Source of the DNA: Plasmodium malariae
Taxonomy: Eukaryota; Apicomplexa; Aconoidasida; Haemosporida; Plasmodiidae
Length of the DNA stretch: 64,000 nucleotides
Assembly (NCBI RefSeq): GCF_900090045.1
Contig: NC_041786.1
Span: forward strand, 2,784,501 to 2,848,500
Direction: 5' to 3'
Shown: one piece after another, positions 1 to 13,600 of the stretch
Layout: each line of letters begins with the position of its first letter
How positions within the stretch are numbered: the stretch's first letter is position 1
Notes under the pieces: model-generated
What the model saw: only the letters and a program-made list of their open reading frames with translations
Databases searched by the model: none
Told to the model about the DNA's origin: nothing
Program-made: the position numbers and the translations under genes

Positions 1-2
1 AA

Positions 3-74
3 TTTGTAGATTTTTTAAATATTAGTGAAAATTTTGTAAATCAAAAAAGAAGAAATCGCGTGAATGAAATTTAA
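3..74 (+). CDS. possible 3' end of a + strand gene (partial)
   Basis: From base 3 one frame stays open for 23 codons and stops with TAA at 72-74. The readable peptide ends QKRRNRVNEI and has a mixed composition (Phe, Val, Asp, Asn, Arg), unlike the Ile/Tyr/Lys-only translations of nearby spacer. The other two forward frames stop within the first 35 bases. This would be the C-terminus of a gene lying mostly outside the window. The tail is too short to identify, and a chance open frame remains possible. Confidence 0.35.
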   Translation, partial: FVDFLNISENFVNQKRRNRVNEI

Positions 75-701
75 AAATGTTCAAAAATGAAAACACAAAA
101 ATTGGTCTGATTAATTATATATATTTAAAAAAATAAAATAAAATGAAATAAAATAAAATGAAATGAAATAAAATAAAATGAAATAAAATAAAATAAAATA
201 AAATAAAAAATGAAATATTAAAATTTACCATATAATTATACATATACATGCATACACATACATATATTATATATGAATTAATATACATCCAAGCGCAGAT
301 ACATTTTTTCAAGCAAACTTTTGTGAGATGTGAAGTGCTTTATACACCCCTTTAAAATAATATGAAGTAAAAATAAATTTTTAATGAATAAAAGAGGTCA
401 TTTTTTTTCATATTACGAATTAAATTTTAAATTAATAAGAGAAAGGGTAAGTGGAATTAATAATTGCCATGGTACAAAAGGGAAATACCCATAGTTGTAC
501 GTTTATATATATATATATATGTATATATATGTATAATACGCATATACATATGTTTAATTCATTATATGTACTATACACATGTGACGTTTCTTTAAAAGGA
601 ACAAGAGTTCGAGGAAAAGAAAATAAATATTGAAATAGTAAAGGGATCAAGCCGTATTATTTTATAAGACAGCTAAGTAAATTTGATATTATCCCAAAGT
701 A
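75..701. other. intergenic spacer upstream of centrin
   Basis: No convincing gene. It holds a pentamer-like run of AAATAAAATG/AAATAAAAT units at about 129-208 and short (TA)n stretches near 505-535. The open frames here translate to low-complexity Ile/Tyr/Phe. It presumably contains the centrin promoter and 5' UTR. Confidence 0.6.
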
Positions 702-1987
702 ATGACAGAAAATACGTCAATAAGAAGGAGGTATGAGAAAAGTTTCACAGAACGACCTGGTTTTACCGAAGATGAAATTGAAGAAATAAGAGAAGCCTTT
801 AATTTATTAGATACAGATGGGACAGGTATAGAAGCAAAACATGAACAGTACATGAATAATTAATAAAGCATTTTTCAATTATTATCCATTAACTGCCCAT
901 ATATAGCGTAACTTTGTTCGTGCTCATTCTTCATACCCATTAATTAATCTCCCACCTGTATCTTTTTTTTTTATTATTTTATATTTTTTTTCATTTTCCA
1001 TTTTGCATGTTGTAGGTACAATTGATCCCAAAGAAATAAAATGCGCCATGCAAAGCTTAGGGTTAGATGTAAAAAACCCTATGATATTTAGAATGATAGC
1101 AGATTTAGAAAAAGATGGTTATTCGTCAATTGATTTTGAAGAGTTCATGGAAGTCATAACATCTAAATTAGTAATATATATATACATATATGTATTTTTT
1201 TTTTTGGTTAATTTGAGCTAGCTATTTTTGGCATTCTAAAGGAAGCATTTTTTCATTATTTTTTCATAATTTTTTCGTTGTTTTTTCATAATTTTTTCGT
1301 TGTTTTTTCATAATTTTTTCGTTGTTTTTTCATAATTTGTTTGTTGTTTTTTCATAATTTTTTCGTTGTTTTTTCATAATTTTTCGTTGTTTTTTCTGTT
1401 TTTTCATAATTTTTTCGTTGTTTTTCATAATTTTTTCGTTGTTTTTTCATAATTTTTTCGTTGTTTTTTCATAATTTTTTCGTTGTTTTTTCATAATTTT
1501 TTCGTTGTTTTTTCATAATTTTTTCGTTGTTTTTTCATAATTTTTTCGTTGTTTTTTCATAATTTTTCGTTGTTTTTTCATAATTTTTTCGTTGTTTTTT
1601 CATAATTTTTCCGTTGTTTTTTCATAATTTTTTCGTTGTTTTTTCATAATTTTTCCGTTGTTTTTCTATAATTTCTCGTTTTACATTCTTTTTTGGTTCT
1701 TTCTATAGTTGATTGGTTAATTTTTTTTTTTTTTCTCATATTTTTCCATTTCGCTATAGGGAAATAAGGATACGAGAGAGGGTATTCAAAGAATATTTAA
1801 CTTATTTGATGATGATAAAACAGGAGCAATTTCATTAAAAAACTTAAAAAGAGTTGCTAAGGAATTAGGAGAGACTTTGACCGATGAAGAATTGAGAGAC
1901 ATGATAGATCGTGCGGACTCAAAGGGGGAAGGAGAAATATCATTTGAAGATTTTTACACAATTATGACAAAAAAGAGTTTTTTATAG
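702..1987 (+). CDS. CEN2: centrin (three exons, 168 aa)
   Basis: EF-hand calcium-binding protein of the centrin family, which acts at the centriolar plaque (microtubule-organising centre) during schizogony. Exons are 702-825, 1016-1170 and 1760-1987, each intron with GT..AG ends. The join 825/1016 rebuilds the first EF loop (DTDGTGTIDPKE) across the intron, which strongly supports the model. EF2 ([12 protein letters not shown]), EF3 ([12 protein letters not shown], Asn instead of Glu at position 12) and EF4 ([12 protein letters not shown]) are progressively degenerate, so only EF1 looks fully canonical. The length is typical of centrins (about 165-175 aa), with a short basic N-terminus. The start is the first in-frame ATG. 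The label CEN2 rests on remembered synteny with P. falciparum chromosome 14, so the paralogue number is less sure than the family. Intron 2 is filled by a minisatellite. Confidence 0.93.
1249..1672 (+). repeat. 22-bp minisatellite filling centrin intron 2
   Basis: About 19 near-identical copies of a 22-bp unit (CGTTG, T6, CATAA, T6). Variation is mostly in T-tract length, plus single substitutions (TTCCGTTG, TTTGTTG). It occupies most of the 589-bp intron (1171-1759), ending about 85 bp before the acceptor. The strand is pyrimidine-rich in the sense direction. Confidence 0.92.
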
Positions 1988-2041
1988 CTATTTTTCTTTA
2001 TTCTATTTATATTAGCAGAAGAATTGTTTACGTTTTATGCG

Positions 2042-2097
<56 letters not shown>

Positions 2098-2472
2098 ATA
2101 TACATGTGAAATGTATACATTTTTTGAACCCATTGAATGTTTTGTAAATTTCTTTTCTAGTATTAGCTTAGCGTGAAATATAGTTTCAGATAAAATATAG
2201 ACTCATCATGGCTATTCTAATATATTATTATGCGCATATATGAGTAGACAGTTTTATGATTATATGACTGAATTATTATGCGGTTATACGACCATATGAT
2301 TGTATGATTACACCGTTATGTGATTGTTCGGTTATATATATATTTGTAATGATATTGCTTATGATGCATTTAACCATATTTTACTAGTGCATAGTACGGC
2401 ATTAGGAATATATGGGACTTGATATGTAAGCACCTTTAGGTAAGCTTAACCGCATGGGGATCACCCAACAAT

Positions 2473-2551
<79 letters not shown>

Positions 2552-3432
2552 TTATATTTATATTTATATTTGTATATATATTAATACTATTTATATAAGA
2601 AATGCGTGCACAATGACGTAGTGCGACTTATCATTGTTGTTCCAAAGATATCGACTTTACAAAATCGTTATCATTATGATTGCCCTTTTTATTCCTATTT
2701 TATTTTATGATAAAATTATATTTAAGGAATTGTATATGCATGTTTTAAACGAAATATGTCCAAGGCAAACGCCTTTTTGTTAGGCTTTTATATAATACCA
2801 AGATTTAGCAATCTTTACAAATGCATTTTTCACTTTGCATATATAAAAACGTGTATGTACATATATAATGTATATTATTATACGTATTATATATATACAT
2901 GCAAATATAAAACATTTTTTTTTTACTATTATAATCCAATTTTTACAATATAATATAAAATGTTTCTTCTACAATTCCTTTTTTTTTTTTTAAGTAAATA
3001 TGTTTGATAATTTAAAAATGAAAAAAGAAAAGAGATAAAGCTATAGCACGATAACGCGTTAATGCGGTAACACGATAAAACATATTTTATGCAACATAAT
3101 ATAATGAAATATTTACATAAAAAATTAAATAATAATAAATAAAAAAAAAAAAAAAAACTACTTCCAAATGTGAAATGCAAAAAAATTACGTACTTACACA
3201 CAGATCGTACATGTACACAAATATGCTGTTAACTATTACAAGTAACTACATAAATAATATATATATAATTTATAATCTGCAAATTTACAAATAAAACGAA
3301 ATGGCAATAAGAAAAGACATGGACAGGTGTGCAAATGGAAAGTCGAACAAAAATAATGAAAAGTTTAAAGTGATAAAAAAAAAAAAAAAAGATAAAGCCG
3401 TGAAATGTTTATATATGTATATAGTACATTTA

Positions 3433-3471
<39 letters not shown>

Positions 3472-3508
3472 CGAAAGGCACGTGAATACGAAAGGACGGA
3501 ATAAGGTA
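1988..3508. other. intergenic region between convergent centrin and nucleoporin genes
   Basis: 3' flanks of two convergent genes. It holds (TA)n runs at about 2044-2086 and 2475-2538, the second passing into TTTATA repeats, and a degenerate 8-base tandem (TATGATTG-like) around 2250-2335. Small islands of higher GC lie near 2380-2475 and 2600-2690. The latter contains ACAATGA and TCATTGT arms about 14 bases apart (2610-2637) that could form a hairpin. No protein-coding gene is supported. Confidence 0.55.
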
Positions 3509-6500
3509 TCAATCTATCATATTCTGATGTGTGAATTTGTGTTTTATAAATATGTACAATTCTTTAATTTGTTCCTTGGGGTAAAAATGAAGATCATCTG
3601 AAAAGGCTGAATTTATTATGTCATTGAACAATACAAGATTTCTATACAAGTCATCAACAAGATTTAAAGAGAATTCTTTGTTATTAAAAATATATTTAAA
3701 TAAATAAAAAGTATCAATTATTAAATTTCGTATATTGATGGTTATATAAATATTTACATCCTTTATTATACGCTTTTCAATATTTCTTATAATTTCTACT
3801 AAAGTATTTATTACAAGAGCAATTTTTTTCCCGTTACTTTTTATTACATTAACTAAATTTTCCATAATTTCATCTTCATTTTTTGTTTTATCAATATGAT
3901 ATAATTCTTTTTTTTTAAAAAAATTGATATATTCAGAAAAAAATTTTTTCATAAAATTGTTTATATTAGCTAATTGAACATACATATGGAAGTGTTTATT
4001 ATGCACTTTATCATAATCTTTTACAAATACATTATTTATCAAAGCTGATGAACCGCGTTTATAAAAATATTCTCCCTTGGAAGAATAAATATTAAGCAGG
4101 TCGTCCAGTAATGACTTGTTTACCATGTAGAGGAAATAGCACGAAAATTTCTTTTCCTCCTGACTGCCGTTATTTCTGCTGTTACTGCCGTTATTTCTGC
4201 TGTTACTGCCGTTATTTCTGCTGTTACTGCCGTTATTTCTGCTGTTACTGCAGTTATTTCCACTGTTACTGTCGTTATTTCCACTGTTACTGTCGTTATT
4301 TCCGCTGTTATTGTTGTTATTTCCTCCGTTGCTATTGTAATTTCCTGTATTACCTTTGTTATTGGCACTACTACCAATATTGTCACTCCTGCTGTGGCTG
4401 CCTCTATTACTCCTATCGATTGATGCTTTCCTTTCATCGGAGTTCGTGCATTCCTCCTTATGTAAGCTAAAAATATTGCCCGTTATTATTTTGTCCATAA
4501 TGTGAAATTTAATATATTTAGATATATCTTTAAAAAAGAATGAATAATAATCTAAATATTCTGAATTGTTCATGTCATTTAGTTCTCCATCTTTGGAATT
4601 TTTGGCCTCTATCCATTCTGCTGGTACAATATCTTCATGAACAATTATGTAAGCATTTATTAAACTTTTATGAAAAATATAATCATTATATATGTTATTT
4701 TTCTGAGCCTTCACTCTACAATGTTCAAAATATAATGCACAGTTAATCGAATTTTCTATGTCATCTAAGGCAAAAAACTTTTTTATAAGCATATAAGCAA
4801 TCTTGGTTTTAAAGATATACTCATATCTGAAATCACAATATAAACAAGAGTTATTAAAAAAGTTTTCCAGGATAATAAAATGATTATATGAGGTAACGAT
4901 TTTATCAAATAATAGATTAAATAATAAAATAGGCATTTGAAACATAACATATAGATTGTTTTTTATATGATTTAAATAAGCACATGCTATTTCGATTTCG
5001 TTAAAACTTAATAAATGGGATATATTTTTTAACTGCATATTAATATAATATAATAAATTTTTATCACAAATTTTTTTTAAAATATTGATTTTATCATTTT
5101 TTGTCTTTATACAATTATTATCTAAGTGGTTACTAATTTTTCTTAAGTTATTATTTGTACCATTTATGGCTGATGAATATTTATTTATTTCTTGTTTTTC
5201 TATTGCATCCTCTTCTAGTTTTTCTGCAGAAAAATAATTATAATGCTTTAACATAGCAATTAAATTTACGTATAAAAATTCATATTTTTCCATTTTAAAA
5301 ATCCTATATTTTTTCAACACATTTAGGATATCATTTTTTAGAATTAATTCTAGTAAAATACATTCGCATGCACTTAATTTCTTTATCTTTATATGTGCGG
5401 GTAGGAATAGTTTGCTTTTCCTCTTTTTCCCTTTTGACAGGTAAATATATTTTTCCTTTATATTTATGTTAAATGGTTCGTCCTTGTAATTGTTATCCAT
5501 CACATCGGATATATCGCTGCTATTTGAATTCAGAATATCTATCAAGTTGTTTTCGTCAGGTGTGTTCTTTTTCTGCTTCTTCCTCTTTTTCCCTTTCCTT
5601 TTTCTCTGCACCCTTACATCACTGTCGTAACCACTGTGGCTGTAGTGGTTACTTGTGTCGTCACTTTCATAGTCGCTTTTGTCATAATTCTCTTCATCAC
5701 TGTCTTCATCACTGTCTTCATCACTTTCGTCATCATTTTCGTCATCATTTTCGTCATCATTTTGATCGTAAATTTCCTCGTCACTCTCATCATCATTTTG
5801 ATCGTAATTCCCCACATCGTTTCGATCGCTGCTTTGTTGGTCAAACTCCTCCTCCCTTCTATTCCCCTTAGAGCACAGTTTTCGCCTTCTACGCTTTAAC
5901 TCATGGTCAGAAAAAGACTGGTCTGAGCGGATTGCACTGTCTGCACTGTCTGCACGATCTGCGTGATATGAACAACGCGAACGGTCTGAATGCTGACCAT
6001 CTCCACTTGATGCATGATCACTTAATTCGTTTGACTTCTTCTTCCGATGTGTCAAATCGGATGCACCTTTTCTCGAATTAGCACCAGAAACAAAAGAGTT
6101 GTTTCGAATGCTGGAAGAGGAACGGACACTAGTATTTTGCTTAATATGAGAATTTTTTTTCCTTTTGTTTTTCCCTTTCACTTTTTTATTATTTTCCTCA
6201 TCTAGGGAATATTTACAATTAAATGATTTATAATTTTTGTACAAGTTCATGTAATAGTTTAAGTAGGATGGATAAATTTTATTGGTGTACATAAAATTTT
6301 GAAAATTTCGTTTGATATCAGAACTATTCTTTTGATACCAAAAATGATAAATATTAAAAGCATCAAATAATGATAATTTTGCATTTTTTAAAACATACAT
6401 ATTTTCAGCTGATAGGAATAATACACTTTCATATATACAACAATTTATATCTAACGTTTTTAATAATCTTCTTGATAAGACATGTATTTGTTCAAACAGA

Positions 6501-9500
6501 GTAAAATCATACGTTTCGTCAAATTGATTTTTAATTTTAATAATTTTATTGCAATATTTATTAATTTTTTCATTATGAGGATAAAACAATATAACTTTTT
6601 CTGCCCAATAATTTAAATGAAAATTTAATGCACACAAAAATAAATGGTGTCTTAAATCATTTAGATCAATTACATCTTTGTCTAAATCAACATCAATATC
6701 ATCAAAAGATATTTGCTTATTATATGTAACAATTCTCTCTAAGCTTTTTTTATCCAGTATTGGCATGTACTCTTTTCTGTTACCCCGTGAGTTATTATTG
6801 TCATCATCGTTGATAAAAAACATATCACTATTTCCATAGATATTGCTACTATTAACATTATTGATATTATTATCACCCTCCACTTGCATTAAATATTCGT
6901 TCATTTTCAATTTTTCTTTACAAATAATCTGTTCTTCCCTCTGTTTCTGGGTCAGCCTCATTCTATCATACGACCCATTTGCTCTATGTTTCTTTTCTTG
7001 ACGATTTTGTAGGTACGAATCATCTTGTTCGTTCATGTTCCCACTATTATTGTTATTACAACTCTCTTGAAATGGGACCTTCCTCTCTTCATGTGCATCT
7101 GATGTATTGCCAAAGGGTCTGGTCTCACTAAAGTCATCATAATAAGTATCACCATAATTATTACCATATTTACTGTCACAATTACCATCATAATTACTAT
7201 TATTTTGATAGTTTTTAGTATCATAATGATTCCTCATAAAATTCTCTTTCTTCTTTTCATCCGCCTCGTGGTGCATCGTGGTTGCACCCAAAATGGAATC
7301 GTCATTTTTAAAGATATTTCCTACGTGTTTATTACTTGATACCATCGTACCCACATTATTTAAAACATCTTTTTCGATTAAATTATTTTCTCTTGAATTT
7401 ATTCTTTGTTCGTTTATTGATGCACATAGTATGTCCTTACTTGGAATATTATTAAAATTCAAATTGTTCAGAATATTTTTCGTATCACTTAATGCATTAC
7501 CAACTTTACTTTTTTTAAAAAACATATCCTCATTATTATATGAATCATTTACATTAAAGGAATTATTATAACCACTTGATTTTTTTGCATTTATCTTATT
7601 TTGTCTATTATTTAGTCCCCATTGATCCTTATCATCTAAGAAACCCTTTTCCTTAAATTCAACAGAATTAGTACGAAATTCATTTATATCCACTTGTTCT
7701 TCCATATCAAAATTTCTTCTTCTTTTTCTGTTTTTTACATCATCATAATTTATATTCTCACATGATTTATTTTCATTAAAATGGTCTATATTTAATGTAT
7801 TGCCATTAATCATGCTAATTCCCCCACTATTGTTAGTATTCATCATAGTAAAAATGTTTTCATTTCCTGTATTAGGAAAAGACATTTCTCTTGTCTTCTC
7901 TTTAGTACTGTCCATTGAAAAAATGGATGTTTTGTTTTTTTCATTATTATTCAAAGATTCATTAAACATGGTAATATTACTTTTATCAGTACTTAGCTTA
8001 TTACCAAATCCAAAACTAGGAGTCACATTTTTGTATTCCTGATTCATATTAATGCTAAATAGGGATGTTTTGTCCTTATCATCGTTATTATTACCAAAGT
8101 CAAAGATGGACGTTTTAGCCTTAGCATCATTGTTGCTGCCAAGGTCAAAGATGGACGTGTTCTCCTTAGTATCATTGTTACTACCAAGGCCAAAAATGGA
8201 CGTGTTCTCCTTAGTATCATTGTTACTACCAAGGCCAAAAATGGATGTGTTCCCTTGATTAGCTTCTTGATTACCTTCTTGATAACCATCTTTATTCTTA
8301 CAACTGTCCTTTTTTGCAGTAGAACTTGCATCCTGTTGTTCTAACTTTACCTTTTTTGTATCATTTGCTTCTTCCCCATCATCTTTACTTTTTTCCTCTT
8401 TATTGGTAATTATTCCAAATACATTTTTTACTTTATTTTCACTAGATACACCATCATCTTTTTCTTTCTCTTCTTCATTTTTTGTATTACCAAGAAACAA
8501 ATTATTCTTAACATTGGTACTGGCACTATCCGTAGTGTTATTCAGTAACGTATTATTTGTTGAGTCTATATTATTGTCCTTCGCGCTTAACAAACTATTA
8601 TTATTAAATTCAAATAACGTTTGTTTATTACCAAAACTTGTCTGCTCATTATTTACACCAAAGGATGTACTTTTATTTAAATTAAAAACTGTAGCACTGC
8701 TATTATCTTGTGAGGAGCTAAAATTAAAAGGATTAACACTACTCACATTATTACTGTTATTTAAAAGATTATTTGTAGAGGATATAACACCTAAGGACGA
8801 AGCGGTTAAACTATTTGAATCAGAAATACTATTAGTACTGTTATTTGAAAATAACAATAACATATTATTTTTCGTAGTTTTTTTTTTCCTTTCTTCTAAT
8901 GTTAATTTTTTAATCGGAATATTCAAATTAGGTGGGTTACTGATTTCATTTTTACTCCTATCATTAGAATTAAAAAAAAGGCTGTTCCCAAAGCTGTTAT
9001 TATTTCCACTGCTATTTCCATTGTTGTTACCACTGCTATTGTTGTTACCACTGCTATTGTTGTTACCACTGCTATTGTTGTTACCACTGCTATTGTTGTT
9101 ACCACTGTTATTGTTGTTACCACTGCTCTTATCATTGGTACTTCCCCCAAAGATGTTATTACCCGTAGTACCGAAAATGCTACTGCTATTGTTAACAAAA
9201 ACACTGCTATTATTATTGCTGGTATTACTATTTCCTGCTGCGTTAAAAATGACTTTATTTGTACTTGTCTGAAGAATGTTACTCGGATTGAATACATTTC
9301 CTTTATCACTGTTATTCATTAGGGAACTGTTTGTACTACCAGTGATATTGTTGTTACTGCTTGATAATGCGTTAAATGAAGTAATACCTGTTGTACTAGA
9401 TACATTTGAATTATCATTTGTAGTGTTATTATTATTGTTATTTTGACCAAATATAACCTTCATTGGCTTTTCTTGACTATTTAATAAATTATCTTTGTTC

Positions 9501-12276
9501 ATATATAATGAACTAAATATATTATTTTCTTGACTTAAAGTACTAGGTGTAAGGAGTGAGCTTTTTGACGTCCGTTTTGAAAATAGCGGTTTCTTATTAA
9601 CAGTAAATTTAGGTCCTGTATCATTTGATATTTTTAAATCTTTAAATAATTCCTTTGATCCATTTTCATTATTAAAAAGATTAACAAAACTATTTGTACT
9701 CTGTGATGTGTTCATGGAGTTAAACTGCAATAATCCTGTATTCATTTGAGTTGTGTTCGTACAAATATTCCCGCTTGTGTTGTTGTTTGACATATTATTA
9801 CTGTGGAAATTTAAAGCAGCATTTGTATTATTACTAACAGTACTTCCGTTGTTTTCATTGCCGCTGTTTACACCGCTAACACTGCTAATATTTGCAAAAG
9901 CGCTAACTGGTTTGTTGAAAAGACCCTGATTTGTGCTATTATTTAACTGTGTTCCAAAAATGCTGGGTTGACCCACCGTAGCACTTGCACCATTGGTACT
10001 GTTAAAAATAGTATCACTAGTTTTTATATTCGAGAAAATATTTGCTTTTTGTATGTTCATATCATTTTCAAACACGGATTTAGAATTCAACGAAACCTTT
10101 GTTGTGTTCATACTGTTATTTATGAGGTTTCCTCCTGCTACTGCTCCATCTGATATAAAATGAAAAAAATATAAAATAATGAGTTATCTTTGTTTTTATT
10201 ACCAAGAGGACACAAAAATGTATATGTACATGTAAAACTTAATGCGTTTTTATCATTATTATTACTATTAGTTGTATTACTATTACTATTGTTATTACCT
10301 GCGTTGCTCACATGTGCGCTTTCAAATATGCTATTTTTCTGACTGTTATTATTACTGTTACTACTAGTAAATGAGAAAATATTCTTATTATCCTTAAAAT
10401 TTACATTTCCAAATATTGAAGAATTCTGTTCACTATTATTAAAACCAAAAAGGCCGCTACTACTATTAGGAGTTAAATTAACATTTGGCATATTTTTACT
10501 AGCAGCATTTTTTGGATCAAATATGTTTGAAGTTTTCTTCTGAGAAATATCTAATAAACTGTTCGAAACACTATTATTACTTTGAATCCCTAAATTGTGA
10601 TTACTTTTTATGTCGTATATATTTCCTGATGAAGGTACAGAATTGTTGGATTTATTCAAACCTAAATTCGTATTACTAGTCAAGGTGCTATTACTATTGC
10701 TGTTACTGCTACAAAGGTTATTACTACCACCACTATTAATATTACTACTACTAGTATTGTTCATGTTATCACTATTACTTGTACTGCTATTTTGCGCTTG
10801 TGTATTACCGGATAAGGCTCCCGTAAACTTTGACATTCCGCTATTTGTAGATGATTGATTATTATTAACGCTTAGGGGATTTCCAAATATGGATGTGCTA
10901 CTGTTCTGGTTGTTGCTTTTCATAAATATACTGCTTTCATTATTCTTATTACTAAATATATTATTGCTTTGATCAAACCCTTTAAATGGTGAGCTAAAAT
11001 TATTCACACTAGATGTATTCGTATTCTTCATAAGTGTTAAGGCGCCACCACTATTACTACTACTAAAAAAGTTTGTAGCTGTATTTGTTGAGTTTTGAAA
11101 ATTACTAAAATTGTTGATCTTATTTAAATTTTCTAAATTTTGCTTATTTTTGTTATCTAAATTTGTTGCATCGGAAAGTCCTCCTCCTATTTGTTTATGT
11201 CTATTTTTTAGATTCGGATAATCCAAGACCCCATTTTCAAAATAATGGCCACTACCTGTGTAATTACTAGAATGTGCATTTTTTTTTCGTTTTTTCTTTG
11301 CATGCGAAATATTGAAAATTTTGGGGTGCAAATTAATAAACATTTCTAACTGCTCATTTATTTTATGAATACTTTTTTTTATCTCTAATTTATTATTCAT
11401 ATAATTTAAAAACCATATGAAAATATTGTACGTAGAATGCTCTTGAGAATACCAATATTTATGTATAATAAAATTAGTTATGTGATAAAAAATTTCTATA
11501 TTATTGAATTTTTTTTTTTCACTAAATAGAATATTTTTGAATTCAATAATATAATAATTTTTCTGATTATCCATATCTTTTGATATTTCTTTTCTGTTAC
11601 TTTCCGTTTTACTATTTCGAACATTACTTATCATATCTTCCTTATTTGTATCATATTCATCATCACCATCATTCGAATATGCAACTGTATTTACAGATTT
11701 TAGGGATCTTTTTTTAGACTCCTTGTAATTATGCCTTAACCTACCATTTGGGTCTTGTATCGTATTTTTAGTATCCTCTTCTTCTCCTTCTAAATGCCTT
11801 AATGTTTTCAAGTTAACTTGTTTCTTATTATGAAAAAAGTCAAATAATAAACACACTATTACTAAAATTTTTTGATAATACAAATTTTCACAATCAAGTT
11901 TTCGTACTACTACGCTTTGTAATTTTCTTAATACCTCTTCTATATTATAATCAATAATTAACTTATCCACATTTTTATTACTACTACTGTTACTGGTATG
12001 TGTTCCATACATTTTCTCATCATATAAACAAACTCGATAAAAGTGCATGTACCATTTTCTTTTAAAATCATTTCCAAAATGTCTTATATTCAAAATAGCT
12101 GAAAAATAATTTAACAGATTATCCTTATAATTGGACGTTACTAAACATCTTGGCTTGTTCTTTTTGGGGGTTGAATGTATTTGCTCATAAATTATTTCTT
12201 TATCATATATTTTTTCGTTCTTGTTTTTTTCATTTCCTTCTTCATAATTTTTTCTCTTCCTGCCTTGTGAAATCAT
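3509..12276 (-). CDS. giant FG-repeat nucleoporin (two exons, about 2,900 aa)
   Basis: Component of the nuclear pore complex. Exon 1 runs 12276 to about 10203 and exon 2 runs 10149 to 3509. The frames join in phase with acceptor ATATCAG/AT at 10150, using either donor GTAATA at 10202 (53-bp intron) or GTACAT at 10229 (80-bp intron). Residues 1-320 are non-repetitive and look helical. Residues of roughly 390-1500 are Asn/Ser-rich with many FG dipeptides (SIFG, NIFG, SFGN, one SGLFG), the cohesive-domain signature of FG-Nups. Tandem 15-residue units (TSIFGLGSNNDTKEN) lie at 8050-8260. An acidic tract (NDDENDDESDEDSDEE) sits at 5680-5790. The last ~650 residues look like an alpha-solenoid interrupted by an (N)SGNN/SRNN insertion at 4150-4400. 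No Nup98-type autoproteolytic domain is visible. From memory the P. falciparum syntenic gene was studied as Nup116. Family confidence is high; the exact yeast/human counterpart is not. Confidence 0.9.
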
Positions 12277-13540
12277 GTCGTTCTCTATGGTTTATTCGAA
12301 AGAGAAACAAGGAAAACCGGAAAAGAAACGAAATGAAAAGAGGAGGAAAAAAAATAGAAATGACGAAAAAATGGGAAAACTTATGATAACGATGATAGTA
12401 ATGATTATGCGAAAAAAAAAGGAGGATAAAATAGACTTTTCGCGTGCCCCTTAAAACATAATTTTCCCTTTTTTCTTAACAAGTTAATGTACAACACAAT
12501 AACTGTTTTACTACGATGTTAAAACATTAAGTTAATAAAAATCAGTGGTTTGTACGCTATAACGTAAAATATGGTAATAAAACTCCTTGCTCTCTTCTCT
12601 CTATATATATAGCATAAACATAATGTTGCCTTTTCAAAAATTTTCTTCGTTAATTAATTATAAATTTGTATGAACATGTCATAATATATAAATACAATTA
12701 CTTTGATAATATACATACATACATACATATATACATATAATGCATAATGTAAAACGTAGAACATGTTAAGGTTACTACTATGCAAATTGTATAATGATAT
12801 AAATGTTTCATAATATACGAACGTGAAAAACGTACATATAAACAATTATACATATATAAATAATTATACATATATAAACAATTATACATATATAAATAAT
12901 TATACATATATAAATAATTATACATATATAAATAATTATACATATATACATAAATATACATACATAAATAAATATATATAAATAAATACACATACAAAAA
13001 TAAATAAATAAATATACATATAAATATACATATATATGAATAAATATATATATAAATATACATATATATAATATATATACGTATAAACCAAATAGTTTGT
13101 AGGGATAAAATAAACAAATTAAAAAGATTAAAATTTTTTCAAAATTTCCTTTTCTTTTTTTTTTTTTGGAAGTCTTCTCTTTTCTTCAGTCTTCCTTTTT
13201 TTCATTACTGATTTGGTGGGGATTCGGAAATATCACGATTGTTATAATTTTTAATGATTCATTTACAATTATTTTTATTTATTGGAGAGCACCCATGTTA
13301 TTGTAAATATATTATATAGATACGTACGTATGTATTGTATGTATATAATTTATAAGTATACCCCATTATTATACATATATATGTATAGTATATACATATA
13401 TGTATATATACATATGTTCTTATAGGCATAAGGCATTTTTTATAACTTAATGAGGTAATAAATGCACATTATATGTCATATAAATATATATGATGAACCT
13501 TATTACTATGATTATTTTTGAGCATCTTACTTATGCATAC

Positions 13541-13600
<60 letters not shown>

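Noticed and set aside
8403..9272. 289-aa Leu-rich + strand ORF
   Set aside because: Antisense shadow of the Asn/Ser-rich FG region of the nucleoporin.
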